From contig NZ_CP012334.1 of the NCBI RefSeq assembly GCF_001704295.1, forward strand, positions 1,438,084 through 1,502,083: 64,000 nucleotides of DNA, given 5' to 3'. The number at the start of each line of letters is the position of its first letter. Position 1 is the stretch's first letter. The translations under genes and the position numbers were made by a program. Positions 16,166 through 24,823 of the stretch are shown here, in pieces. Under the pieces are notes generated by a model, which saw only the letters and a program-made list of their open reading frames with translations, was not told the DNA's origin and made no database searches. The stretch comes from Bordetella sp. H567 (lineage in GTDB: Bacteria; Pseudomonadota; Gammaproteobacteria; Burkholderiales; Burkholderiaceae_B).

Positions 16166-17008
16166 GTGCGTAACCTGAATCACGAAACCATCACCGAAGC
16201 CGTCCTGGAGCGCCAGGATAAAACCGCGGACCCCCGCCTGAAGCAGATCATGACCAGCCTGGTCCGGCATCTGCATGATTTCGCGCGCGAAGTGCAATTG
16301 ACCGAGGACGAGTGGTTCAAGGGCATCGAGTTCCTGACGCGATGCGGCGACATCACCGACGGAAAGCGCCAGGAATTCATCCTGCTGTCAGATGTGCTGG
16401 GCCTGTCCATGTTGACCGTCGCCATGAACAACGACAAGCCGGCCCAATGCACGGAAGCGACCGTATTCGGCCCCTTCCACGTGCAGGGCGCGCCGGATTA
16501 CGAGCTGGGCGCCGATATCTCCAACGGCGCGCGGGGCATTCCCTGTCTGGTGCGCGGCACCGTGCGGGACGCCAATGGCGCGCCGGTGCCGCACGCCCGC
16601 ATGGATGTGTGGCAATCCGACGAGGACGGCCGGTACGATGTCCAGTACACGGATATCGACCATGCGCAGGCCCGCGGGGTGCTGCATGCCGACGCCGACG
16701 GCCGCTATCATTTCCGCTCGATCCTGGCGGTGCCTTATGCCATTCCCGACGACGGTCCGGTGGGCGACCTGCTGGAGGCGACCGGTCGCCATCCCTGGCG
16801 TCCGGCGCACCTACATTTCATGATCGAGGCGCCGGGCTACGAAACGCTGATCACCCATGTTTTTCGCAGCGACGATCCCTATCTGGATTCGGACGCCGTC
16901 TTCGGCGTCAGGCAGTCGCTCATCGCCGAGTGGAAGGCGCAGCCCGACGGCAGTTACCTGGTGGAATATGACTTCGTGCTGAATCCCGTCGCGGCGAGGA
17001 TGCCGTGA
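16166..17008 (+). CDS. Hydroxyquinol 1,2-dioxygenase (intradiol)
   Basis: Cleaves hydroxyquinol between the vicinal hydroxyls to maleylacetate with non-heme Fe(III). From the GTG at 16166 (GAAGGAAG upstream) the protein has 280 residues, the usual length. Residues 1-95 are the helical dimerisation domain (DDEWF-type start, TRCGDITDGKRQEF). The beta-core carries the four expected iron ligands: Tyr157 (DGRYD), Tyr181 (DGRYHFRSI), His215 and His217 (RPAHLHF). Hydroxyquinol rather than catechol is preferred because maleylacetate reductase follows with a 4-base overlap. An in-frame ATG at 16043 lies inside the monooxygenase gene and would add 41 non-family residues, so it is not used. Confidence 0.9.
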   Translation: MRNLNHETITEAVLERQDKTADPRLKQIMTSLVRHLHDFAREVQLTEDEWFKGIEFLTRCGDITDGKRQEFILLSDVLGLSMLTVAMNNDKPAQCTEATVFGPFHVQGAPDYELGADISNGARGIPCLVRGTVRDANGAPVPHARMDVWQSDEDGRYDVQYTDIDHAQARGVLHADADGRYHFRSILAVPYAIPDDGPVGDLLEATGRHPWRPAHLHFMIEAPGYETLITHVFRSDDPYLDSDAVFGVRQSLIAEWKAQPDGSYLVEYDFVLNPVAARMP

Positions 17009-18084
17009 AAGCGTTCGTCTATAACGGCCAGCCGGGCAGGGTGGTATTCGGCAACGGCGCGCTGTCGCAGCTGGAACAGGAAGTCGATCTTCTGCGGGCC
17101 AGCCGCGTACTGGTGTTGTCCACGCCGGGGCAGCAGGCGCAGGCGCAGGCTGTCGCGGGCCGCCTGGGCGCGCGCGCGGCCGGCGTTTTCGCGCGCGCCG
17201 TCATGCACGTGCCCTTGGCCCTTGCCGAAGAGGCCCGTGCCGAAGCGCGGCGACTGGGCGCGGATTGCACGCTGGCCATCGGCGGGGGCTCCACCGTCGG
17301 TTTGGCGAAGGCGATCGCCCTGGAACTGGGGCTGCCCATTTTGGCCATACCCACCACCTATGCCGGCAGCGAGATGACGCCCGTCTACGGCATCACCGAC
17401 GGCGGCATCAAGAAAACCGGCAAGGACGCCCGCGTGCTGCCCCGCACCGTCATCTACGACCCGGACCTGACGCTGCGCCTGCCAGTCGGCCTGAGCATCA
17501 CCAGCGGCATGAACGCCATTGCGCATGCCGCGGAAGGGCTCTATGCGAAGGATGGCAATCCCATCATGGAGATGATGGCCGAAGAGGGCATACGCGCCTT
17601 GGCGCGCGCCATGCCCGCCATCCGGCAACAGCCCGCCGATGCGCAGGCGCGGGGCGACGCCCTGTATGGCGCCTGGCTGTGCGGCACCGTGCTGGGCAAT
17701 GTCGGCATGGCGCTGCACCACAAGCTGTGCCATACCCTGGGCGGAACATTCAATCTGCCGCACGCGGAAGTCCATACGGTCATCCTTCCGCATGCGATCG
17801 GATTCAATGCGCCGTTCGCCGCGCCGGCGATGCGGCGCATCGAACGCGCGCTGGGCACGGAAGGATCGGCCAGCGCCGCGGCTGCCTTGTTCGACCTGGC
17901 CCGCGATAACGGCGCGCCGGTGGCGCTGAAGGACATCGGGGGCATCACGGAGGCCGACCTGGCCGTCGCGGCGGACCTCGCCGTGCAGGCCCCGTATTGG
18001 AACCCGCGCGAGATCGGCCCGGACCAGCGTGAGGACATTCACCGCTTGCTGGTGGCGGCCTATCACGGCATCAGGCCGGATTGA
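17005..18084 (+). CDS. Maleylacetate reductase
   Basis: Reduces maleylacetate to 3-oxoadipate with NAD(P)H, feeding the beta-ketoadipate path. It has 359 residues of the iron-type alcohol dehydrogenase superfamily: GGGSTVGLAKAIAL for the dinucleotide, PTTYAGSEMTPVYGI, and the HHKLCHTLGG stretch typical of maleylacetate reductases. GTG start at 17005, overlapping the dioxygenase stop by GTGA, so translation is coupled. It is the last gene of the operon. Confidence 0.92.
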   Translation: MKAFVYNGQPGRVVFGNGALSQLEQEVDLLRASRVLVLSTPGQQAQAQAVAGRLGARAAGVFARAVMHVPLALAEEARAEARRLGADCTLAIGGGSTVGLAKAIALELGLPILAIPTTYAGSEMTPVYGITDGGIKKTGKDARVLPRTVIYDPDLTLRLPVGLSITSGMNAIAHAAEGLYAKDGNPIMEMMAEEGIRALARAMPAIRQQPADAQARGDALYGAWLCGTVLGNVGMALHHKLCHTLGGTFNLPHAEVHTVILPHAIGFNAPFAAPAMRRIERALGTEGSASAAAALFDLARDNGAPVALKDIGGITEADLAVAADLAVQAPYWNPREIGPDQREDIHRLLVAAYHGIRPD

Positions 18085-18115
18085 GCCGCGGGACGGCCCC
18101 ATCCGCCGCCGCGCG

Positions 18116-18976
18116 TCAGGTGGTGACGGTGCGGGACCGGCCGATGGGGCCGTCCTCGGCAAGATCCCGAAGAAAGGACAGCAGCGCCTTGCCCGGGTCG
18201 CTCTCGTGCGACGAGATCACCTGTATGCCCCATTGCGCCAGGACGGCACTGGCGACAGGGTTGTCCATGTGCCAGAACAGATAGGACGGCGGCCGGTCGC
18301 TGGCCTGCAGCGGCTGCTGCCACAGCTTCGCGAGTTTCCAGAACAGCATCCGGATATTGATATCCGAAATGCTGTAGCCGACGAACAGCACGGGGTAGAC
18401 GAGCAGGTCGGCGCGCAGCTTCAAGTCCAATGGGGATTCGAAGCTCAGGCGTTCGAAATAGGCCGACTCGGCCAGCACCATCGAATCCGGATCGTCCAGG
18501 TCGCCGTGGAACTTGATGATCGGCCGCGCCGTGCTTTCGGCCAGGGCGGCCAGGTCGCGCACGCTGGTGACCTTGATATAGGGTTTCCCGTAGGCTTCGT
18601 GCGCGGCTTCCAGCCAGCGGTCGAAGTTGGTCGTGTAGATGCTGTGGAAGCGGGCATGCACGATCAGCCTGTGCAGCTCCGAACCCTTGATGTCGATGTC
18701 CGGCCGGTGCCATTCCTTGCACATCCATCCGTGCAGGGGGGCCAGTCCCCGGCGCAGGCGATAGTATTCCGCCAGTGCCCGCACGTCGCCGTAGTTGCAA
18801 AACTCCTGCGCGTCCTCTTCCAGGTGTCCCGCCATTTCGACCGCCAGCTCCGGTCCGGTCGGCAGGCCCAGGCCCGCCGATACGCCCGCGCCGGCGAACA
18901 GGATGAGCCGTCCGGTGCGATAGGCGTCACGCAATCCCTCTAGCGCGGAATGCCGCTGTTCCTGTGTCTTCGCCAT
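18116..18976 (-). CDS. SIR2-like domain protein
   Basis: A 286-residue protein almost wholly a SIR2-type NAD-binding domain. It has LFAGAGVSAGLGLPTG at residues 27-42, TTNFD near 120, IIKFHGDLDDPDSMVL near 150 (the His is the usual catalytic residue), and VGYSISDINIR near 200. There is no zinc ribbon, so it belongs to the SIR2_2 group rather than classical deacetylases. Some members are NAD hydrolases used in phage defence, but those normally have extra sensor domains or partners, none of which is seen here. It is convergent with the catabolic operon (32 bp gap) and 39 bp downstream of the metallo-hydrolase gene. Function open. Confidence 0.8.
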   Translation of the reverse strand: MAKTQEQRHSALEGLRDAYRTGRLILFAGAGVSAGLGLPTGPELAVEMAGHLEEDAQEFCNYGDVRALAEYYRLRRGLAPLHGWMCKEWHRPDIDIKGSELHRLIVHARFHSIYTTNFDRWLEAAHEAYGKPYIKVTSVRDLAALAESTARPIIKFHGDLDDPDSMVLAESAYFERLSFESPLDLKLRADLLVYPVLFVGYSISDINIRMLFWKLAKLWQQPLQASDRPPSYLFWHMDNPVASAVLAQWGIQVISSHESDPGKALLSFLRDLAEDGPIGRSRTVTT

Positions 18977-19015
18977 AAGCCTGATCGTGCAAAGCGGTTC
19001 GGATGGAGGTGATCG

Positions 19016-19882
19016 CTATGGGTTCGCGGGCTCCAGCACCGTTCTTCCGACCTGTTCGCGCAAGGTCTCGAACTCGTGTGGGTCGTGGCTGCAGCAGATG
19101 GTGATCTCGCCGCCGTGTTCGCGGCGCAGTGCTCGCAGCCGAAGCTGGTTGCGCAGCCTGGCCTTGCGGTTCTTTTCCATCATCCACTGATAGAAGCGCA
19201 GCCCCGGCGTACAGCGGGGCCGGTCCGGGTCCAGCTCCTGGTGATAGAAATAGGCGTCGCCCGCCTGCAGCAGCCACCCGGCGCCGCGCCGCACGGCGAC
19301 CCCCGCATGGCCCAGGGTGTGGCCGTGCAGCGGCACCAGCGCGATCTCTTCGTGGATGCCTTCGATGGCGCGCGTGCCTTGAAAGCCGAACCAGGTATCG
19401 CCCGTGGCGGGATATTCCTTCCATCGGCGCTTGGAGGACCACTGCTGCGGGCGATATCGCTGGCGGTCGAGCCGGGTGGATTGTCTCGCCGCGGCCTCGC
19501 GTTCGGGGCGCGACAGATGCACGGCGGCCTCGGCGAAATCGTCCAAGCCTCCCGCGTGATCGAAATCCAGGTGCGTCAGCACGATATGCCGCACGTCTCG
19601 TGTCTGGAAACCCAGGCGTTCGATCTGCCGCGCCGCCGTCATGGACTCCTTGAAATCGGGCTTGAGCAGGGACAGGAAGAAGGCGCTGAGGCGGGTGCGG
19701 GGCGCATGGACATCGCGCAGGCCGAAGCCCGTATCGATGAGCACCAGGCCGTTCCGGTCGGTTTCCACCAGGATGCAATGGCAGCACAGGGTGCCGCGGC
19801 AGAACAGGCAGTCGCTGCGCCCGTCCATGAGGTGGCCGCCCAGCGGGCAGGAGGAAATGCAGTTCAGGTGATGGAGTCGCAT
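19016..19882 (-). CDS. Metallo-beta-lactamase-fold hydrolase
   Basis: A 288-residue zinc hydrolase. The key motif is HLDFDHAGG (HxDxDH), with later ligands in LHGHTLGHAG and LLQAGDAYFY. The N-terminus is Cys-rich (CISSCPLGGHL, CLFCRGTLCCHCILVE), a trait of a proteobacterial subfamily related to lactonase-like enzymes. The substrate is unknown; lactones or thioesters are typical. The ATG at 19882 begins the family's conserved MRLHHLNC; a longer in-frame extension to 20224 overlaps the cytochrome gene and is rejected. Same direction as the SIR2-like gene, 39 bp upstream of it. Confidence 0.82.
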   Translation of the reverse strand: MRLHHLNCISSCPLGGHLMDGRSDCLFCRGTLCCHCILVETDRNGLVLIDTGFGLRDVHAPRTRLSAFFLSLLKPDFKESMTAARQIERLGFQTRDVRHIVLTHLDFDHAGGLDDFAEAAVHLSRPEREAAARQSTRLDRQRYRPQQWSSKRRWKEYPATGDTWFGFQGTRAIEGIHEEIALVPLHGHTLGHAGVAVRRGAGWLLQAGDAYFYHQELDPDRPRCTPGLRFYQWMMEKNRKARLRNQLRLRALRREHGGEITICCSHDPHEFETLREQVGRTVLEPANP

Positions 19883-19932
19883 GATGCCGGCTTGCGAAGA
19901 CGAGACATTGCCGCTGCAAGCCTCATGCCGCG

Positions 19933-22176
19933 CTACTTCTTCAGCGCCTGCCGCAGCTGGCTGACCTCGGTGCCGGACACCGGCGGCGCGTCGTTGCCCC
20001 AGGAACTGCGGACGTAGGTCAGCACCTGGGCGATCTGCGCCTCGGTCAGGATCGTATCGAAGGGCGGCATGTGCTGCGAGGCCGGGCCATGCTCGGTCGC
20101 CGCGCTGTGACCGCCTTCCATCACGATGCGCATCAGCGCGGTCTTGTCCTGCGCCAGCAGCGAGGGATTGCCCGCCAACCGGGGATAGACGCCGGGCACG
20201 CCCTTGCCGTCGGCCTGATGGCATTGGACGCAGAAGGTCTTGTAGACGGCCGCGCCGACCGATTCCACGTCCAGCGTGCGGTTGCCCTGGTCCGCGGTCG
20301 CTTCCGTCACGGTCGCGCGATCCGGGTGGAAGCGGCCGCCGTCCGCATTGGGCGGCAGGCTTTTCAGGTAGACCGCGATCGCGCGCAAGTCCTCATCCGT
20401 CAGATGCTGCAGGCTGGTTTCGATGGTCTCGACCATGCTGCCGTAGGCCATGTTGCCATTGGCATGGCCGGTCTTCATGAAGGCGGCGAGCTCGTCCACG
20501 CTCATGCGGCCCAGTCCCGAGCCCATGCCGCTGTTCAGGTTGGGCGCGAACCAGTGGTCGTTCACGCCGCCGGTCAAAAAGTGGCGCGAGGATTCGTCGT
20601 CGCCGCGTTCCTGGAAGGCCGGTCCGCGCGGCGTATGGCAGGCGCCGCAATGCCCCAGGGCTTGGACCAGATAGGCGCCACGGTTCCACTGCGCGTCGCG
20701 TCCGGCCTTGGCCTGGTAGACCTGCTCCGGAACGAAGAAATGCTGCCAGATGCGCAGGATCCAGCGCTGGTTGAAGGGGAAGGGCAGCTTCGTGGGCGGC
20801 GGCGCGCTGTCGACCGCCGGGACGCCGCGCGTCATATACGCATAGAGCGCGCGCATGTCGTCTTCGCTCATCCTGGCGAAGGACGCATAGGGCATGGCGG
20901 GGTATAGCGGCTTGTCGCCCCGGGCCACGCCGTGGCGCAGTACCCGGGCGAACTCCTCGTAGGTGTAGCCGCCGATTCCATGCCGCGGGTCTGGCGTGAT
21001 GTTGGTGGAGACGATGGTGCCGAAGGGTGACCACAATTCGCGGCCGCCTGCATAGGGCGCGCCGCCCTTGGGGTTGGTATGGCATCCCATGCAGTCGCCC
21101 GCGCTGGCGACGTACTTGCCGCGCGCGATGAGCGTGGCGTCGGCATCCGGCGGGGCCGCGGCCGCGCCGGCGGCGTGGGCGCGCGGTGCGGCGGCGAGCA
21201 AGGGCGTCGCCAGCAGCGCCAGGCCAAGCAGGGATAGCGCGGGGCGCGACAGCCAGCGCCAGCCGACGTACAGGCCGCCGATCAGATAGGCGAGCCCCCC
21301 AGGCACCCACATGACCAGCCCGCCCAGTTGCTGGTCGCGCAGCGGGTCGATGCCCAGCGCGGCCGCCGGTTCCATGTACGCGGGGTACCACAATCCGGGC
21401 GCGAGCGTCAGCAGCGCGCCCAGCGCGCCGGTGTGGACCATGGTCGTGAAGAGCGACAGCATGGCGTAGGCCCCGGGCCCGTCCCGCCGCGGCATGCCGA
21501 AGATGGGCCACCAGAACAGCAGCGCGCTCGCCAGGAAACTGGCGTGCTGCCACGCGTGGATGGCGGGGTCGGCCAATGCGGCCTGGAAGAAGCGCGGGAC
21601 ATGCCACAGCCACAGCGCCGCCGCGTGCAGCAGCCAGGCCGCCAGCGCGCCGGTCAGCAGGTGCCAGGCGCCCAGCAAGGGGCGCCAGCGCCACGCCTGC
21701 GCGACGGGCCGCCGCCATCGATGCGGAAACGCCCATAGCCACACGGCCAGCGGCCGCCCCATGACCAGCAGCGGCGCGGCGACGATCATCAGTACCTCGT
21801 GCTGCACCATATGCGCGGAGAACAGCACGCCGCTCAGCGCATCCAGGGGCGACACCAGCGCGACGCAAAGCGCGGCCCAGCCGGCCAGGAAGGCCAGCAG
21901 CTGGCGACCGCGTGTTCGTCGGCCTTCGTGCGCGCCGGCGCCCAGCGCACGGCGTCCGCGCAGCCGCGCGTAGCCGGCCAGGTACAGCAGCAGGCTGACG
22001 GCTAGCAGCGCCACGACCCAGGGCTCGGGCGCGGCGTACAGGCTAGGCTGGCCCCCGGCCTCGGGCGAGGCGACGTGGGCGCCCGCGAGGGCGGGCAGCA
22101 GCGTGAGCGGGAGCATCGCGATCCGGAACCGCCCGCGGGGCTGGCGTGCGTGGGATGGGCAAGGCCGGTGTGTCAT
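19933..22176 (-). CDS. CtaG-like oxidase assembly protein fused to a triheme cytochrome c
   Basis: One continuous frame of 747 residues. Residues about 1-320 are a multi-pass caa3_CtaG-type membrane domain with HMVQHEVLMIVAAPLLVMGRPL, WWPIFGMPRRDGPGAYA and related stretches. A hydrophobic, signal-like segment follows (residues about 308-330, ending AAAPRAHA). The rest is an alcohol/gluconate-dehydrogenase-type cytochrome with three heme sites: CMGCH near 361, CGACH near 508, CVQCH near 648. CtaG-type proteins help insert copper in caa3 oxidases; the cytochrome would face the periplasm and feed the oxidase. The gene starts 8 bp after coxC. The families usually occur as separate genes, so this is a fusion, or two former genes joined by loss of a stop. 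Confidence 0.85.
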   Translation of the reverse strand: MTHRPCPSHARQPRGRFRIAMLPLTLLPALAGAHVASPEAGGQPSLYAAPEPWVVALLAVSLLLYLAGYARLRGRRALGAGAHEGRRTRGRQLLAFLAGWAALCVALVSPLDALSGVLFSAHMVQHEVLMIVAAPLLVMGRPLAVWLWAFPHRWRRPVAQAWRWRPLLGAWHLLTGALAAWLLHAAALWLWHVPRFFQAALADPAIHAWQHASFLASALLFWWPIFGMPRRDGPGAYAMLSLFTTMVHTGALGALLTLAPGLWYPAYMEPAAALGIDPLRDQQLGGLVMWVPGGLAYLIGGLYVGWRWLSRPALSLLGLALLATPLLAAAPRAHAAGAAAAPPDADATLIARGKYVASAGDCMGCHTNPKGGAPYAGGRELWSPFGTIVSTNITPDPRHGIGGYTYEEFARVLRHGVARGDKPLYPAMPYASFARMSEDDMRALYAYMTRGVPAVDSAPPPTKLPFPFNQRWILRIWQHFFVPEQVYQAKAGRDAQWNRGAYLVQALGHCGACHTPRGPAFQERGDDESSRHFLTGGVNDHWFAPNLNSGMGSGLGRMSVDELAAFMKTGHANGNMAYGSMVETIETSLQHLTDEDLRAIAVYLKSLPPNADGGRFHPDRATVTEATADQGNRTLDVESVGAAVYKTFCVQCHQADGKGVPGVYPRLAGNPSLLAQDKTALMRIVMEGGHSAATEHGPASQHMPPFDTILTEAQIAQVLTYVRSSWGNDAPPVSGTEVSQLRQALKK

Positions 22177-22184
22177 CGCGTCCT

Positions 22185-22811
22185 CTAGAGCCGCGGCGCC
22201 AGGTAGATCACCGCGTAGATCGGCACCCAGCTGAACACCACGAAATACCAGTACAGCGCGTTTTCGCTGACATCCACATAGCGGCGTCCGTCGAAGGGGC
22301 CCGTGAACAGCAGCGCGCCCAGGACCGCGGTGTCCACGGTGTCGGTGATCAGGTGCGTGGTATGCAGGCCCAGCAGGAACCAGACGACCGCCCCGTACGC
22401 GTTCTCGTTCCAGCGCACATTCAGCGTGGTGAACTCCAGCGCGCGCAGCGCGAGGAAGACCAGGGCCAGGGCCACGCACACCACGACCCAGAGCGCGGCG
22501 CGCCGCCGCTGCAGGCGTTCCGCGGCGCGTTTGGCGAGGTGGTTGGGCCACAGGCTGAAGAGCAGCAGGACCGTGTTCACCGTTCCCCAGATCATCCCGG
22601 GCGGGTCCGCGCTGATCGGCCATTGCGGGGCCAGTCCGCGCAGGTAGAAGTAGGCCATGATGCCGATGGCGAAGACGGTGCCCTCGATCAGCATCAAGCC
22701 CATGGTGGCCCACCACATCAGGCTGCGATGGCTGAAGCCATAGGTCTGCAGGCCCGATACGTCGATGACGCCCGCCTGCATGACCGTATCGCCGTGCTTG
22801 GGTTGGCTCAT
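22185..22811 (-). CDS. coxC: Cytochrome c oxidase subunit III
   Basis: A 208-residue inner-membrane protein with five or so membrane segments. SLMWWATMGLMLIEGTVFAIGIMAYFYLRG, GIWGTVNT-like and GLHTTHLITD stretches fit the subunit III family (the loop before the last helices has the conserved HxxH-like pattern). The ATG at 22811 overlaps the coxA stop (ATGA), indicating coupled translation. An upstream in-frame ATG at 22904 is inside coxA. Confidence 0.85.
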   Translation of the reverse strand: MSQPKHGDTVMQAGVIDVSGLQTYGFSHRSLMWWATMGLMLIEGTVFAIGIMAYFYLRGLAPQWPISADPPGMIWGTVNTVLLLFSLWPNHLAKRAAERLQRRRAALWVVVCVALALVFLALRALEFTTLNVRWNENAYGAVVWFLLGLHTTHLITDTVDTAVLGALLFTGPFDGRRYVDVSENALYWYFVVFSWVPIYAVIYLAPRL

Positions 22812-24823
22812 GGCGTGCGCTCCAGCCGTATGGCCTGCGCGGTCGCGCGCCGTTCCGGCCAGAACCACAGGATCAGTGCCGCCGCCACCGGGACCGAGAG
22901 CCATACGACCGCCCAGGGCGTGAAGACCGACCCGATGAACAGGGCCGTCGTGGCGACGGCGCTGACGAAAGGCCAGATCGAGGGCGTGGGGAACAAGACC
23001 CGTAGATCCGGACGCGCGTCCACCACGGTGCTCGCCAGCACTTCACGCGCGTCGGCCGCCAGCCCCGCCACGCTACCGACGGGACCGTCGTCCCACAAAG
23101 GGTCGCGCGAGCGGACGACGGGCAGCGTATCGAAATTGTGTGGCGGGGGCGGGCTGCTGGTTTGCCATTCCAGCGTGCCGGCGCCCCAAGGGTCCGCGCC
23201 GGCCCATGCGCCGTGGCGGCGGCAACGCAGCACATTGAACATGAACACCAGGACGCCGGCCGCCAGCATGCCGGCGCCGACGGTGGCGCCCAGGTTCATG
23301 CCGTTCCAGCCCATGTCGGCGGGATAGGTCCACACCCGCCGCGGCATGCCTTGCAGCCCCAGCACATGCATCGGGAAGAACGTGACATTGAAGCCGATGA
23401 AAAACAGCCAGAAATGCCAATAGCCCAGTTTCTCGTTCAGGAGGCGGCCGGTGAACTTCGGAAACCAGTAGTAGAACGCGCCGAACAGGGGAAAGACCGC
23501 GCCGCCAAACAGCACGTAGTGCAGGTGGGCCACCACGAAGTAGGTATCGTGTACCTGCAGGTCCAGCGAGACGCTGCCCAGCATGATCCCCGTCATGCCG
23601 CCCAGCACCAGGATCACGAAAAAAGCCAGCACGAAGCACAGCGGCACGCTCCAGCGCAGCCGGCCGGTGCCCAGCGTGGTCAGCCAGCAGAATATCTGGA
23701 TGCCCGAGGGAATGGCGATGGCCAGGCTGGACGCGGTGAAGAAGCGCTTGCCCAGTTCCGGCATGCTGGTGGCGTACATATGGTGCGCCCAGAGCCCGAA
23801 GGCCAGGAAGGCGATGGCGATCAGGGCCAGCACCATCGCCGGATAGCCGAACACCGGCCGGCGCGCAAAGGTCGGGATGATGGTGGAGATGAACCCCAGC
23901 GGCGGGATGAAGATCAGGTAGACCTCCGGGTGCCCGAAGAACCAGAACAGGTGTTGCCACAGCAGCACGTCGCCGCCGCGCGCGGGATTGTAGAAGTGCG
24001 TGCCGACCAGCCGGTCCAGGATCAGGGCGGTACTGCCGAACATGACCGACGGCATGGCGAACAGCACCATGAACTGCGTCACCAGGGTGGCCCATACGAA
24101 AAGCGGCATGCGGTTCAGCGTCATGCCGGGAGCGCGCAGCTTGAAGATGGTGGTGATCAGCACGATGGCCTCCAGCAGGGCCGCCAGCTCCGTGAAGGTG
24201 ATCATCTGCGCCCAGATGTCGACGCCCTTGCCGGTCGAATAGTCGGGGCCGGACAAGGGCACATAGGCGAACCAGCCGGCGTCCGGCCCGGAACCCAACA
24301 GGAATCCCCCGAAAAGAAAGAGGCCACCGAAGACGAATATCCAGAACGCGTAGGCGTTCAGGCGCGGGAAGGCGACACTGCGCGTGCCTATCATCAGAGG
24401 CACCAGATAGCCCGCGACCGCCTGCATCACCGGCACCGCGAAGAGGAACATCATGGTGGTGCCGTGCATGGTGAAGAGCTGGTTGTATAGCGTGGGGCCG
24501 ATCAGGCGGTTGTCCGGCTGGATCAGCTGCAGGCGCATCGCCAGCGCCAGCGCGCCACCCAGCAGGAAGAAGACGAAAGTGGCCAGCATGAAGCGCAGGC
24601 TGATCGTCTTGTGGTTGATCGCGCAAAGAAGTCCGCGCCACCCCGGGGGATCGCGCCAGGTTTCGGCCAGGGCGGCCCGCGCGGCGGCCGGCGCATCCGG
24701 ACCGTCCAGCAGGCGCGGGGTGCCCGTGCCCACGGGCGCGTGCGCGGCCTGGCCCCGTGGCGCCTGCGCGGCGCCAGGCGCCCCTGCATCGGAGGGCAGA
24801 AAGGGAGCGGAGGTGGTGCTCAT
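22808..24823 (-). CDS. coxA: Cytochrome c oxidase subunit I with C-terminal extension
   Basis: The heme-copper catalytic subunit of 671 residues. Ligand motifs are all present: HGTTMMF (low-spin heme His), FFGHPEVY (CuB His with cross-linked Tyr and the A1-type Glu), HHMYATSM (two CuB His), and HDTYFVVAHLHYV (heme a3 and heme a His). It is longer than the usual 530 residues: about 90 residues rich in Ala/Pro precede the first helix, and about 140 residues with two extra hydrophobic segments follow the core, perhaps standing in for subunit IV, which has no gene here. The ATG at 24823 overlaps the coxB stop. It reduces O2 to water and pumps protons. Confidence 0.92.
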   Translation of the reverse strand: MSTTSAPFLPSDAGAPGAAQAPRGQAAHAPVGTGTPRLLDGPDAPAAARAALAETWRDPPGWRGLLCAINHKTISLRFMLATFVFFLLGGALALAMRLQLIQPDNRLIGPTLYNQLFTMHGTTMMFLFAVPVMQAVAGYLVPLMIGTRSVAFPRLNAYAFWIFVFGGLFLFGGFLLGSGPDAGWFAYVPLSGPDYSTGKGVDIWAQMITFTELAALLEAIVLITTIFKLRAPGMTLNRMPLFVWATLVTQFMVLFAMPSVMFGSTALILDRLVGTHFYNPARGGDVLLWQHLFWFFGHPEVYLIFIPPLGFISTIIPTFARRPVFGYPAMVLALIAIAFLAFGLWAHHMYATSMPELGKRFFTASSLAIAIPSGIQIFCWLTTLGTGRLRWSVPLCFVLAFFVILVLGGMTGIMLGSVSLDLQVHDTYFVVAHLHYVLFGGAVFPLFGAFYYWFPKFTGRLLNEKLGYWHFWLFFIGFNVTFFPMHVLGLQGMPRRVWTYPADMGWNGMNLGATVGAGMLAAGVLVFMFNVLRCRRHGAWAGADPWGAGTLEWQTSSPPPPHNFDTLPVVRSRDPLWDDGPVGSVAGLAADAREVLASTVVDARPDLRVLFPTPSIWPFVSAVATTALFIGSVFTPWAVVWLSVPVAAALILWFWPERRATAQAIRLERTP

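Noticed and set aside
19933-22176. CtaG and cytochrome as two separate genes split by a frameshift
   Set aside because: The frame is continuous with no stop, and the hydrophobic joining segment reads well in frame. A fusion is the simplest reading, although an internal start is not excluded.
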